Source: Leptospira ellinghausenii (GTDB lineage Bacteria; Spirochaetota; Leptospiria; Leptospirales; Leptospiraceae). From it: DNA of 64,000 nt. The stretch spans positions 372,001 through 436,000 of the forward strand of contig NZ_BFAZ01000009.1 in assembly GCF_003114815.1 (NCBI RefSeq). The letters are read 5' to 3'. Under the pieces are notes generated by a model, which worked only from the letters and a program-made list of their open reading frames with translations, did no database searches and was not told where the DNA came from. Shown piece by piece: positions 26,575-36,699 of this stretch (position 1 is the stretch's first letter; each line of letters starts with the position of its first letter). Both the position numbers and the translations under genes were made by a program.

Positions 26575-28325
26575 AAACGGTCCATACGACAAGAATTCTG
26601 CTTTGGACTCCCATCATCCTGATTGGATATTTCATTTCAGCACAAATTGGATTTAATATTGCCTTTCTCAATAGCCAAGTTTCTCCCGTTTGGCCACCAG
26701 AAGGAGTTGGACTCGCTTCCCTTTTACTCTTAGGTCCTGCTGCTCTGCCTGGAATATACTTAGGTGCCACCCTTGCTAACTTCTATAATAACCCGCATTT
26801 CCAAACGGCGTTTATTATAGGAATTGGAAACACACTCAGTAGTTATGTCAATTACCGTATCATCAAACGAGTGACGGAAAAAACAGATCCACTTTATTCC
26901 ACAAAAGACTTAATTTATTTCCTAAGCATTGGAACATTTCCTGGATCCTTTCTGAGTGCTGTAATGGGTGTTACCAGTTTATGGTATTGGGATTTTTTAT
27001 CTTCTGAATTGTACTTCAATGTTTTCTTCACTTGGTTTTCTGGTGAGATGTTGGGATTTCTCATTGTTGCTCCATTACTCTATGTTTGGTTTTATCCCAA
27101 ATCAAAATTAAACTTAGACCTTTCCAAACAATTAGAACTTTTTTTATGGCTCATCATTGTATATATCTCTGGTTCGATTGCTTTCAGTGATGAATGGCCC
27201 CTTTTGTTTGTACCAATACCATTTGTGATTGTGACAAGCATTCGGTTTCGCCAATTTGGTGCGACACTTTCAACCGTAGTTCTTTCTTATATAGCTGTCA
27301 CACTCACCATAGAAGGGAAAGGAGTATTCGCAAGAAGAGATGCCAGTGGACTTTCCATCAATGATTCACTGATTTTTCTTGATGCATTTTTATTTTGTAT
27401 CAGTGGGATAGCCTACTTTCTTGTGACAGCCACAAGAGAAAGGGAACGTGCCCAAGAAACTTCATTAAAATCCTTACAAGTATTAAATGAACTGAAAGAA
27501 AAAGCCAATGAAGAATTGGAACTTAAGGTGTTGGAACGGACTGCTGTCATTGAAGAACAAAGAATCGAAATTGAAAAACAATTAGATATGGCAAAAAGGA
27601 TCCAGGAATCTCTTTTCCCTCAAAAAGAAATTTTACCGAATGGAGTCGAAATTGAATTCAAAAATATTCCCATGATGAAAGTGGGGGGAGATTTGTATGA
27701 CATCGTATGGAGACCCGACAAACAAGAACTAGGTGTTTTTATCTGTGATGTATCTGGTCATGGAATCCCTGCTGCTCTACTCAGTGCACTCGTGAAAACA
27801 TCACTAGAAAAATGGAAGGAAGACCCAAGTGACTTAAAAGAAAACCTGGAATCCATCCGAAACCAAATCATACCAAATTTACGTGAACATTTTGTCACAG
27901 CTAGTTTACTTCATTTGCATACAGACACAGGTGTTTTGACCTTTGCCCGAGCTGGTCATTTTCCTCTTTTTATCATCCGGAAATCGGGAGCCCTTGTTAG
28001 TTTAAAACCAATGGGAAGGATCATCACACCTATATTTGACATCCTTGCGGAAGAAGAAAAATTTCAATTAGAAAGAGGTGATTTGATTGTGATGTTAACA
28101 GATGGACTCACAGAAGCAAGAGAACCAGACACATTGCAGATGTTTGGTGAGGATAAACTTCTCCGACTCGTTACAGACCTGAGAAGTAAACCATTACTTA
28201 CGATTCGTGACGAAGTATTCCAGTCCGTCATTCAACTCTCTGGTGGAATACGTGCCATCCAAGATGATTTAACCCTCGGACTCATTCGTTATACAGGAAT
28301 TAACGAAGAGATGACCAAATTTTAA
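26571..28325 (+). CDS. MASE1 membrane sensor with PP2C (SpoIIE/RsbU-type) phosphatase domain
   Basis: The 584-residue protein has an N-terminal MASE1 membrane-sensor domain of about eight helices (first ~290 residues, with SPVWPPEGVGLASLLLL and PGIYLGATLANFYNN). A coiled-coil linker follows (about 295-345, ending LDMAKRIQESLFPQ), then a PP2C-type serine phosphatase domain. The metal-binding aspartates are in VGGDLYDIVW and CDVSGHGIPAALLSALVK, and late in MLTDGLTEARE. Such proteins sense a membrane or oxygen-related signal and dephosphorylate an anti-sigma-factor antagonist. No such partner is adjacent. The start ATG at 26571 overlaps the ABC-F stop codon; an in-frame ATG at 26550 is an alternative. 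Confidence 0.9.
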   Translation: MKTVHTTRILLWTPIILIGYFISAQIGFNIAFLNSQVSPVWPPEGVGLASLLLLGPAALPGIYLGATLANFYNNPHFQTAFIIGIGNTLSSYVNYRIIKRVTEKTDPLYSTKDLIYFLSIGTFPGSFLSAVMGVTSLWYWDFLSSELYFNVFFTWFSGEMLGFLIVAPLLYVWFYPKSKLNLDLSKQLELFLWLIIVYISGSIAFSDEWPLLFVPIPFVIVTSIRFRQFGATLSTVVLSYIAVTLTIEGKGVFARRDASGLSINDSLIFLDAFLFCISGIAYFLVTATRERERAQETSLKSLQVLNELKEKANEELELKVLERTAVIEEQRIEIEKQLDMAKRIQESLFPQKEILPNGVEIEFKNIPMMKVGGDLYDIVWRPDKQELGVFICDVSGHGIPAALLSALVKTSLEKWKEDPSDLKENLESIRNQIIPNLREHFVTASLLHLHTDTGVLTFARAGHFPLFIIRKSGALVSLKPMGRIITPIFDILAEEEKFQLERGDLIVMLTDGLTEAREPDTLQMFGEDKLLRLVTDLRSKPLLTIRDEVFQSVIQLSGGIRAIQDDLTLGLIRYTGINEEMTKF

Positions 28326-28437
28326 TTAAAATTTATTATATCGACTGACTGATTTGTTTCCTTATTTTCAATTGATACAGTTTAGAATCCGTTACCTTTA
28401 TGATCTCCTCTGCTAGCATCGTATCGATAGTTTAACT

Positions 28438-29130
28438 TCATTCAGGCATACCTTTCTTCTCATTTGCCAGTTCGTTTGGTAGATTCAAATAAAACTCGTC
28501 AATGGCTTCTTGGAATCCTTGTAAATACATGGAAGATACAACGTTCGGTTCATTAAAAGCATTCCCATTATCACGCATTTGAAATCGATTGGGTACAAAA
28601 ATGTACCAAGGGCTTATATAGCGAGTTGCCATTTGGGTATTTTTTTTCTCAGAGATCAAACGGTTCTGGTGGTATAATTTAACAGTTACTTCTAAACTTA
28701 AATTCTCTTGGCAAGGATACAAACAAAAAGTTAACATTTGTAATACTTGACCAAGATCCCCTTCTTCCCAATCACTCTTTGGACGATTTGCCACAACAAA
28801 AAGCACATAGGCTGTTTTCACATTTGTGAGTTCAAAATTTTTATCTTCTATATTGTGAACATAAACTGATTTCCATTCGTAACGAGAAGATCCTATTTGT
28901 TTTTGTTGTTTACTAAAGTATTCACTCCAAGGAATTCCAAACATAGGATTGATTTCAACAGAACGTTTGTGACCTTTCTGAAAAAAAACTCGGTTTTGAT
29001 TTAATATGGTAATGGACTCACCTATTTTGTTTTTCTCCAATCCTTTTGGAAATGGTTTCATTTGGTGTTCTAAATTGGCAAAAGCGCATTGAGATAAACA
29101 TAAGATACAACTGATTAATAGATATTTCAC
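28438..29130 (-). CDS. Putative lipoprotein, function unknown
   Basis: The family is not recognised. The 230-residue product begins with a short hydrophobic signal and a possible spirochaetal lipobox (LCLSQC, cysteine at residue 15). The rest is polar with beta-strand-like segments and two neighbouring cysteines (CLYPCQ near 139-143) that could form a disulfide. Translation starts at GTG 29130, only 7 bp after the stop codon of the upstream lipoprotein gene, so the two form an operon. No metal-binding or catalytic motif is visible. Confidence 0.7.
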   Translation of the reverse strand: MKYLLISCILCLSQCAFANLEHQMKPFPKGLEKNKIGESITILNQNRVFFQKGHKRSVEINPMFGIPWSEYFSKQQKQIGSSRYEWKSVYVHNIEDKNFELTNVKTAYVLFVVANRPKSDWEEGDLGQVLQMLTFCLYPCQENLSLEVTVKLYHQNRLISEKKNTQMATRYISPWYIFVPNRFQMRDNGNAFNEPNVVSSMYLQGFQEAIDEFYLNLPNELANEKKGMPE

Positions 29131-29137
29131 AGACAGA

Positions 29138-29590
29138 TCATTCCTTGGTTTGGGGAGGGGTTAAAAATTCTTCGATGCAAGGTAAAAGGATTTCAGTCCT
29201 TTCTTTTTCATTCATGGGTCCAAGTTCGCCCCCTTTTGGAATCTGGCTGATCGAATAGTCTGCATAATTGACATTCGAGACCATTTCTATCAGTTCCACA
29301 GCATTTTTGCCTGTTTGGCGAACATATGCCCCACAAGAGATGTAGGATCCGAATTTCGTGAATTGTTTTCGATAGAACATCATCTTATAAGAATTTGCAT
29401 ATGGAGAATAGTTACGGAGTCGGTCCGGGAATTGTTTCTTCTTTGTTTCCATCCAATCATGTATGTCCATTCCGTCTGGTAACTTGACTGGATTTTTCGG
29501 ATACACTCGCCTTTCAGGTGGGAGTAGACTCGCACAACTGATCGAGATAAATACAAATATGGGAAGTATATAGATGCAGCGAATTTCCAT
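29138..29590 (-). CDS. Putative lipoprotein, function unknown
   Basis: I use the ATG at 29590, which gives a 150-residue product with a good lipoprotein signal (MEIRCIYILPIFVFISISC, cysteine at residue 19). The open frame extends further upstream to 29698 but that part is not signal-like. The mature part is small and charged, with DGMDIHDWMETKKKQFPDRL and a second cysteine pair (YISCGAYVRQ and LPCIEEF). No family is recognised. It is followed closely by the 230-aa lipoprotein gene. Confidence 0.68.
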   Translation of the reverse strand: MEIRCIYILPIFVFISISCASLLPPERRVYPKNPVKLPDGMDIHDWMETKKKQFPDRLRNYSPYANSYKMMFYRKQFTKFGSYISCGAYVRQTGKNAVELIEMVSNVNYADYSISQIPKGGELGPMNEKERTEILLPCIEEFLTPPQTKE

Positions 29591-29700
29591 TCTGGAAAAA
29601 ATTGTGATTCGGTGAAGAGACCTTGATCTTTTCAGACAAATTGTACGGTAAGTCAAAATGAAATCCGAAACTGGTCTAGACGTGATTGTTTTGACCAAGA

Positions 29701-30054
29701 TTATCCCCTCCCATTGTGAGGACGGCCTAAGTTATGGTTGCGATCAGAGGGACCATGTTGGGTATTATGACCGCCACTATGGTGAGGAGAGTGAAAACTA
29801 GGACCTCCTCCTGGTTGAGAATAACCATTCCTTGGGTGGTGGTTCCCTGCTCCATTGTGATTAGGAGAGTGGTGAAAATCTCGACCTCGTCCTTCATGAC
29901 CACCCCGTGCTAAAAACTCACTGGAATCACTTGTCTCAATACAACCACCTGCAAAAATGGTGAGCCCATTCACCAAAAACAGAGAACAGATAAACCTAAC
30001 CAGTCTTTGCTGGCTAAGCCTTTCAATCGATTCAAAATTGATTTGATTCATCAT
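29701..30054 (-). CDS. Small histidine/glycine-rich lipoprotein
   Basis: The 117-residue product has an N-terminal hydrophobic segment (about 18-37) ending in a lipobox-like FAGGC, then a low-complexity tail of about 68 residues with 13 histidines plus many Gly, Asn, Pro and Arg. Pairs such as FHHSPNH, GNHHPRN and SPHHSGGH stand out. Such tails commonly bind Zn2+, Ni2+ or Cu2+; a metal-buffering role in the envelope is inference. It is upstream of two other lipoprotein genes on the same strand (gap about 110 bp). No known family is recognised, and the tail composition alone could also be a tandem-duplication product. Confidence 0.65.
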   Translation of the reverse strand: MMNQINFESIERLSQQRLVRFICSLFLVNGLTIFAGGCIETSDSSEFLARGGHEGRGRDFHHSPNHNGAGNHHPRNGYSQPGGGPSFHSPHHSGGHNTQHGPSDRNHNLGRPHNGRG

Positions 30055-31466
<1,412 letters not shown>

Positions 31467-31514
31467 TTGTTTAGGTAACGAAAGTTAGAAGAAAGAAAGG
31501 AAGAAGGATTTTAT

Positions 31515-32834
31515 ATGAAAGTAACACAAAAGATTGTACTCGCAGCACCTGCACGAACTCCTTTTGCACAAATTGGCAAGGCGCTCGCACAGTATCCAGG
31601 CCACCACTTAGGTAAACTAGTGGGTGAAGAAGTGATGAAACGCAGTGGTTTAAAACCAACTGACATTGATGGTGTAATCGTTGGTGAAGGTTTTTCTAAC
31701 GCACCAAACTCTGCTCGTGTGATAGCAAACCTCATGAACCTGCCTTTAGAAATTCCTTGTTTAACAGTTGCGAACAACTGTGTATCAGGACTCGAAGCAG
31801 TTGCAGAAGCATCTCGCCGAATTATGTTAGGTGAAGGGGAAGTATTCCTCGTAATCGGTGAAGAATCCCAAACTTCTATGCCGTTCGTTGTAAAAAATGC
31901 TCGCCTTAACAAAAAAACAAACAGCTTAGATTCACTTGTAAAACTCCTTCCAAACGACCTTCCTGAAGGTGTGGAACTACGTGACACATTAGAAGATGGT
32001 CTTGGTGATGGGGAAACTTCTTACGGAATGCAAGTAACAGCAGAAATCCTCGCACAAAACTATGCACTCCCACGTGAAACACAAGACAAAGTAGCTTACG
32101 AATCTTTCAAAAGAGCTTTCGAAGCAACACAAGAAGGTCGTTACAAACCATATATCATGGAAGTAAAAGACGATGAAGGAAACCCACTCCAAGCAGATGA
32201 AGCGGTTCTCCTTCGTGAAGGTCTTGTGAAAAACCCTACTCGTATGGGTCGCGCAATGCTTATGTTTGATAACCCAGCAATGAAATTTGATGCATGGAAA
32301 GAAAAATACGGCAAAGATTTGAAAAAATCTCATGGCCCTACTGTTTCCATCTTCAATGCAAGCCCACGTTCTGATGGAGCAGCTGGAATCATTGTCGCTT
32401 CTGAAGCGGCAGCAAAAAGACTCGGACTTAAAGCCGAAGCAGTAGTCACTGGTTTCAAAATGAAAGGTGTTGCTCCTAACCTTATGGGACTTGGACAAGC
32501 AGAAGCAACTCTTGGTCTTCTGGAAGAAGTGGGCGAAAAAGTGGAAAACATCGATGTGATCGAAATCCATGAAGCATTCGCGGCAACTGCAGTTGCAGCT
32601 CTTGAAGAAATCAAAATCAGAACTGGTTTTGATTGGGAAAAGAACTTTGATGCAAAGAAAATCAATCCTAACGGTGGATCGATTGCCATTGGACACCCGT
32701 TTGGTGCGACTGGAGTGAGATTACTTCACAACGCCATTATGGACTTCCATGAAAACAAAGATGCAAAGAAAGTTCTTGTGACCGCTTGTGCACACGGTGG
32801 AATCGCAGGATCGATGATCGTAGAAAGACCGTAA
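31515..32834 (+). CDS. Acetyl-CoA acetyltransferase (thiolase)
   Basis: The 439-residue thiolase condenses or cleaves acyl-CoAs. Catalytic residues are Cys89 in TVANNCVSGLEAV, the His in IEIHEAFAATAVAALEE, the His in GGSIAIGHPFGATGVRLL and the second Cys in VTACAHGGIAGSMIVER. It is somewhat longer than the usual 390-400 residues. A good ribosome binding site (AAGAAGGA) precedes ATG 31515. Whether it works in beta-oxidation, acetoacetyl-CoA synthesis or another route cannot be told; Leptospira live on fatty acids, so beta-oxidation is plausible (inference). A strong terminator follows. Confidence 0.93.
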   Translation: MKVTQKIVLAAPARTPFAQIGKALAQYPGHHLGKLVGEEVMKRSGLKPTDIDGVIVGEGFSNAPNSARVIANLMNLPLEIPCLTVANNCVSGLEAVAEASRRIMLGEGEVFLVIGEESQTSMPFVVKNARLNKKTNSLDSLVKLLPNDLPEGVELRDTLEDGLGDGETSYGMQVTAEILAQNYALPRETQDKVAYESFKRAFEATQEGRYKPYIMEVKDDEGNPLQADEAVLLREGLVKNPTRMGRAMLMFDNPAMKFDAWKEKYGKDLKKSHGPTVSIFNASPRSDGAAGIIVASEAAAKRLGLKAEAVVTGFKMKGVAPNLMGLGQAEATLGLLEEVGEKVENIDVIEIHEAFAATAVAALEEIKIRTGFDWEKNFDAKKINPNGGSIAIGHPFGATGVRLLHNAIMDFHENKDAKKVLVTACAHGGIAGSMIVERP

Positions 32835-32878
32835 TTCGAATCTAAGATTCAATTACGTTCGTTCGAAAGATCGATGGA

Positions 32879-32907
32879 AAAGCCAAGGGAAACCTTGGCT
32901 TTTTTTG
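32879..32907 (+). terminator. Rho-independent terminator after the thiolase gene
   Basis: An 8-bp perfect stem AGCCAAGG / CCTTGGCT with a GAAA tetraloop is followed directly by a run of seven T. It lies 45 bp after the thiolase stop codon. Confidence 0.95.
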
Positions 32908-33028
32908 TTTAGGAAGGAAGTTGAAAGATTTTGGGTATATATCTTGCAAAAGAATGAACTTTTCTCAAAAGAATTCTCGGTTTTCAAGAAGGGATTTGCA
33001 AAATGGAAAGAGTTGTAGTAGAGAGGAC

Positions 33029-33063
33029 GTATTGGGTGGCGGGTGGTCAACCCCACCCAATAC
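33029..33063. terminator. GC-rich inverted repeat between convergent genes
   Basis: An 11-bp perfect inverted repeat (GTATTGGGTGG / CCACCCAATAC, 13-base loop) lies 19 bp past the stop codon of the minus-strand gene. The loop itself repeats GGGTGG and can form an alternative inner hairpin. No T-tract is present on either strand, so it may be a terminator, a roadblock or a binding site. Confidence 0.4.
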
Positions 33064-33081
33064 AGGGCGGGGATACTAAAT

Positions 33082-33930
33082 TCACACTTTCCCCCCAAAC
33101 CGCTCAAGCATAGGAACAACCCCATCTCGCGACTGCCTCGCCGTATCGTAACCCGGAAAAATCTTATATAATTTTAAATAAAATTGTTTTTCGACGCGTT
33201 TGGTACCAGCACTTGTGCGTTCCAGAATATCCTTTGTGTAAAAATGAAATTCAAAAAAACCAATTTTAAATTTTCCATCTACGCTCAGTCTACCACCTAA
33301 CCGTAATCTTAATGGTGTTTCTATGTTGATACTCGGATACATAGGAAATCCATCTTCAAAATCTGATTTTGTGATCTGAATGGTTTCTTTCATATCCATT
33401 TCCAGAAAATCTTTTTGATTTGGCAGTTGGCACAAAACTTTTCCTTCACGGCGAAATTCTATCTGGTAGGACAAATACTCTGAATTTTCAACATCAATGG
33501 GAAAAACATCAATTCTGAGGTGGTGATCTAAAATTTCAGTCGAATGGGTGATGATATTTCCTTCTCTTTGTCCAATCACTATGATTCGATTTCCTTCATT
33601 TGGGATTGAATACTTGTAGATCGTTCCCGGTTCCGGTAAATCTCTTCCAGTTACCGTTCGTTCATTGTGAACGGGAGTTTGTGTGATCGTATGGACATCG
33701 ATGATATTTGGATCTTCCATCTGACTCTCCATGGAACCTTTATCAGTGGATTTTAAACTTTGTTTTAATTTAAAAAGTTCAGAGGATTTAAGTTTTGCCA
33801 ATGCAAGTTTTTGCATGACAACGATTAGTAGAAGTACGGCAACAAACAAAACCAAAGCAAACACCCATATCTCATAAGTGATCATTTTCTCTTCTAAGAT
33901 TCGAATTTGTTCTAATGAATATGGTTTCAT
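33082..33930 (-). CDS. Membrane-anchored protein of unknown function (PilZ-like beta domain possible)
   Basis: The 282-residue protein has one N-terminal membrane helix (about 21-42, VFALVLFVAVLLLIVVMQK) and a cytoplasmic, mostly beta-strand domain. The domain contains LRIDVFPIDVENSEYLSYQI, then a strand pattern EFRREGKVLCQLP and IETPLRLRLGGRLSVDGKF. The size and strand layout recall PilZ/YcgR-type domains, but the c-di-GMP motif RxxxR...D/NxSxxG is not visible, so this is only a suggestion. ATG 33930 is used; ATG 33885, preceded by AGAAGAG, is an alternative that starts at the membrane helix. The SH3-protein gene diverges upstream. Confidence 0.7.
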   Translation of the reverse strand: MKPYSLEQIRILEEKMITYEIWVFALVLFVAVLLLIVVMQKLALAKLKSSELFKLKQSLKSTDKGSMESQMEDPNIIDVHTITQTPVHNERTVTGRDLPEPGTIYKYSIPNEGNRIIVIGQREGNIITHSTEILDHHLRIDVFPIDVENSEYLSYQIEFRREGKVLCQLPNQKDFLEMDMKETIQITKSDFEDGFPMYPSINIETPLRLRLGGRLSVDGKFKIGFFEFHFYTKDILERTSAGTKRVEKQFYLKLYKIFPGYDTARQSRDGVVPMLERFGGKV

Positions 33931-34039
33931 ATCGGTTCTTGTTATGTTTTGATTTTTCTAAAAATCAATCTTACATTGAATATCGACTTCTTTGATTCAG
34001 AAAAATACCCTTTGTTAGGAAAAGAGATCGACTCTAGTT

Positions 34040-34903
34040 ATGCACTTCCCTATTTTTTACACTATGTCAGGTATTGTATTCTTCTTATCTCTCCTTTTAA
34101 CGAGCCTCATTTCGCCAATACTCTCACAAAATCATTGGGATGATTATATCGCTGAAAAAAACATTAAATCCACCTATTACATATTTGGTGACAATGTAAA
34201 CTTGAGAGAAGCAGATCATCTCAATGCTAAAGTAATCCGAAAACTGCCTCTAGGAACTGTGATTAAGATTCTGACAAAAACGAACCAAATCTTAGAACAG
34301 AATTCATTGAAAGAATTTTGGTATAAAGTGCAAGTTGGTGAGGAGACTGGTTATCTTTGGGGAGGCCTTATCTCAGATTATTCATTTCCCCTGAACGACA
34401 CGATTATCCTTTGTAAAAATCTTGGAACAAAAACTAAAAAATTGGAATTAAAGATCCTCCAAGGATCGAAAATTCTAAGCCAAGGAAGTTTTGAAGTTGG
34501 ACCATTGAGTAATGAATCATGGGACCATACGATATACAATCCGAGTCTTTTTTCACCTAGCCCGCATACAATATTTGCTATCAAATTTTTAATCTTTTCA
34601 GAAATTGAGTATGGTTATTCAAATGAACAAGTATTCACTTTGAACCGAGAATTGAAAATTACACCGCAGTTTTCGTGGAATCCGGGTTCTTGTGATCCAC
34701 CAGCATGTGCGGAAACATGGTTAGTTTTCCCAAAAGATACCTTACCGGAAGATAAAAAAATGAGTCGAAAAACCCTAAAGGGAAAAGAGAACACAATCAT
34801 TGAACTTATGCATAGTTTCGATTTAGATGAGACAAACCAACATGATTTTTACCAATCTGAATATGTGTGGAATGGATCTCAGTTTCAGAAAAAGGAAAAA
34901 TAA
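34040..34903 (+). CDS. Exported bacterial SH3-domain protein
   Basis: The 287-residue product has a signal peptide (about residues 1-30, ending LISPILSQ) and then a bacterial SH3 domain (about 45-115) with the typical opening NVNLREADHLNAKVIRKLPL followed by GTVIKIL and closing WYKVQVGEETGYLWGGLI. Bacterial SH3 domains commonly bind peptidoglycan or other envelope ligands. The rest (about 120-287) is a beta-rich region of unknown family. The gene lies 6 bp upstream of the phospholipase C-like gene, so the two are almost certainly co-transcribed. Confidence 0.8.
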   Translation: MHFPIFYTMSGIVFFLSLLLTSLISPILSQNHWDDYIAEKNIKSTYYIFGDNVNLREADHLNAKVIRKLPLGTVIKILTKTNQILEQNSLKEFWYKVQVGEETGYLWGGLISDYSFPLNDTIILCKNLGTKTKKLELKILQGSKILSQGSFEVGPLSNESWDHTIYNPSLFSPSPHTIFAIKFLIFSEIEYGYSNEQVFTLNRELKITPQFSWNPGSCDPPACAETWLVFPKDTLPEDKKMSRKTLKGKENTIIELMHSFDLDETNQHDFYQSEYVWNGSQFQKKEK

Positions 34904-34909
34904 ACACCA

Positions 34910-36166
34910 ATGAAAAAACAAATCATCTACAGTATTCTTATATTATTTTCTATTCCATGTTTTGCTTGGAATAATCATGCAGGTATTACCTATCTTATAT
35001 TAAAAGACCATTGGAAAAACCAAAACACTCCAAATGTCAAAGTGGAATCATTAAAATCATTTTTAACAAAAGAAAAAGATTCAATTCAGGAAACACTATC
35101 GCTTTCAGAAGATTGGGCTCTCAATCGTTTGCCTCATTTATCTAAAACAAAGGATGAATTGAAATTTTCGCCTAACACAAAAGATGTGGATATCGTAACC
35201 AAATTTTACCTTGCACTTCGCGTGAATCCCAAACATAAAGCTGCATTGTACATCCAATCGGTTCCAAGAAAAAATGGAAAAAACTTACCACTGGACGAAC
35301 TCACAACATTGAATGAAAAGGGAAAACTCGTAAACGAAACGTTTCTCTCACTCAAAGAAGGGCAGATGATTGGTGCCGATGAAGTCATTGTTTCTGCAAC
35401 AGATGAACCTGATTATGATTTGGACTTATACCTTTTCGAAGATAATGTAAGTGATGTGGGTAAGTTATATGGTTTTGGTTACCAACCATTCGGAAATCCT
35501 GCAGTTGAGTTTTCATCCCAAGCACCATTCCACATGGGTTTCTTTTATGAACCAAAAATCATTTTTACTCTAGCTGGATTTTTAAAACGTACATACCCAG
35601 AACTTAGAATCCATCAATTTACAGAATTATCAAAATTAGCCTTTAGAAAAGGACATCCCTATTGGGGTTATCGATTTGCAGGTTGGGCATTACATTACAT
35701 ACAAGACCTAACACAACCTTATCACTCATCTGTATTGCCAAGAGTGAGCGCTTCCAAACAAATTGGAGTTCAACTAGTTTCAATCGTTGGTTACCAAACT
35801 CCCAAAGACAATATGATTCAATTTGTGTCTGGCCGACATACTTTGATTGAAGAATATCAATACTATCTCATTAAAAATGTAATCTCTTCCAAAAACTGGA
35901 AACACCCAGTTGTAACTTCGATTATGAATTTTGGACCGAATGATTTAACAGAATGGAAAAGTTTGGATGATCTCCGTGTGAATGTTTGTAAAGAAGCTTA
36001 TGATGCAGGTGAACCAACCGACGAACAATTGGAAAACCTAAACATTCCAAAGTATGAAACTTTATATGACGAAAATCATCCCATTCATACGATCTTAGCA
36101 ACTCTTTTGAGAAATACATCCAAACACACGAGAGCCTATTTGGATTCACTCAATGTGAAACGTTAA
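34910..36166 (+). CDS. Exported zinc-dependent phospholipase C / S1-P1 nuclease-like protein
   Basis: The 418-residue product has a signal peptide that would be cut before Trp20 (IPCFA/WNNHAG). A Trp at mature position 1 followed by His is the start of the three-zinc site in the phospholipase C and S1/P1 nuclease fold. A second typical ligand segment is ALHYIQDLTQPYHSS (His..Asp..His), with GHPYWGYRFAGW before it. The exact substrate (phospholipid or nucleic acid) is not determined. It is longer than classical PLC (about 245-280), with a long insertion between the N-terminal zinc residues and the central segment. It overlaps the convergent DUF2237 gene by 4 bp. Confidence 0.72.
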   Translation: MKKQIIYSILILFSIPCFAWNNHAGITYLILKDHWKNQNTPNVKVESLKSFLTKEKDSIQETLSLSEDWALNRLPHLSKTKDELKFSPNTKDVDIVTKFYLALRVNPKHKAALYIQSVPRKNGKNLPLDELTTLNEKGKLVNETFLSLKEGQMIGADEVIVSATDEPDYDLDLYLFEDNVSDVGKLYGFGYQPFGNPAVEFSSQAPFHMGFFYEPKIIFTLAGFLKRTYPELRIHQFTELSKLAFRKGHPYWGYRFAGWALHYIQDLTQPYHSSVLPRVSASKQIGVQLVSIVGYQTPKDNMIQFVSGRHTLIEEYQYYLIKNVISSKNWKHPVVTSIMNFGPNDLTEWKSLDDLRVNVCKEAYDAGEPTDEQLENLNIPKYETLYDENHPIHTILATLLRNTSKHTRAYLDSLNVKR

Positions 36167-36537
36167 TCGATAGGTTCGACAGCAAATCTTTCCAGAAGTT
36201 CCAAGGGAATGATTTCTAACGCTCGTTTGTGAGTTGACTCTAAAAAAACCTTAGGAGCTACTCCGTTTCGATATGCCTCGAGCCACCTTGAGGCACATAA
36301 ACACCATCGTTCCCCTGGTTTCACACCAGGGAATTCATATTCAGGCCATGGAGTGATGAGATCATTTCCTGATTCTTTTTGAGAAAGCAAAAAGTCTTCA
36401 GTTGCCAATACACAAACGGTATGAGAACCAAAATCCTCATCTGAAGTATTACAACACCCGTCCCTAAAAAATCCAGTCAAAGGATCTGTAGAACAAGGTA
36501 AAAGAGGTCCGCCGAGTACATTGAGAGATTCATCCAT
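36163..36537 (-). CDS. DUF2237 family protein
   Basis: The 124-residue protein matches the DUF2237 pattern along most of its length: NVLGGPLLPCSTDPLTGFFR, then DGCCNTSDEDFGSHTVCVLAT, GNDLITPWPEYEFPGVKPGE and RWCLCASRWLEA, then LESTHKRALE. Conserved cysteines are retained. The function of the family is unknown. ATG 36537 is chosen because the conserved domain starts there; an upstream in-frame TTG at 36573 is less likely. It overlaps the PLC-like gene by 4 bp. Confidence 0.92.
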   Translation of the reverse strand: MDESLNVLGGPLLPCSTDPLTGFFRDGCCNTSDEDFGSHTVCVLATEDFLLSQKESGNDLITPWPEYEFPGVKPGERWCLCASRWLEAYRNGVAPKVFLESTHKRALEIIPLELLERFAVEPID

Positions 36538-36603
36538 ATTGATACAAAATGTATAGGAATCTATAAGAGACAAGTGAGGAAAGTTGTTTCTCTACACAAG
36601 ATA

Positions 36604-36630
36604 TGAAAAAAGAAGGGGGTTTGCACCCCC
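36604..36630 (-). terminator. Terminator after the tandem M23 peptidase genes
   Basis: Read on the minus strand, a GGGGGT / ACCCCC stem with a 4-base loop is followed by TTCTTTTTTC. It lies about 70 bp past the stop codon of the second peptidase gene. Confidence 0.75.
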
Positions 36631-36699
36631 AAAGTACGACCAAAAGGTCTTGGAAAGCCCAAAGCCATACTACTATACATATATTTACTTGTCAAACGA

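Noticed and set aside
31989..32696. Long cysteine/phenylalanine-rich open frame antisense to the thiolase gene
   Set aside because: The thiolase on the plus strand is unmistakable; the antisense frame has no signal or family pattern and its composition reflects the opposite strand's codon use.
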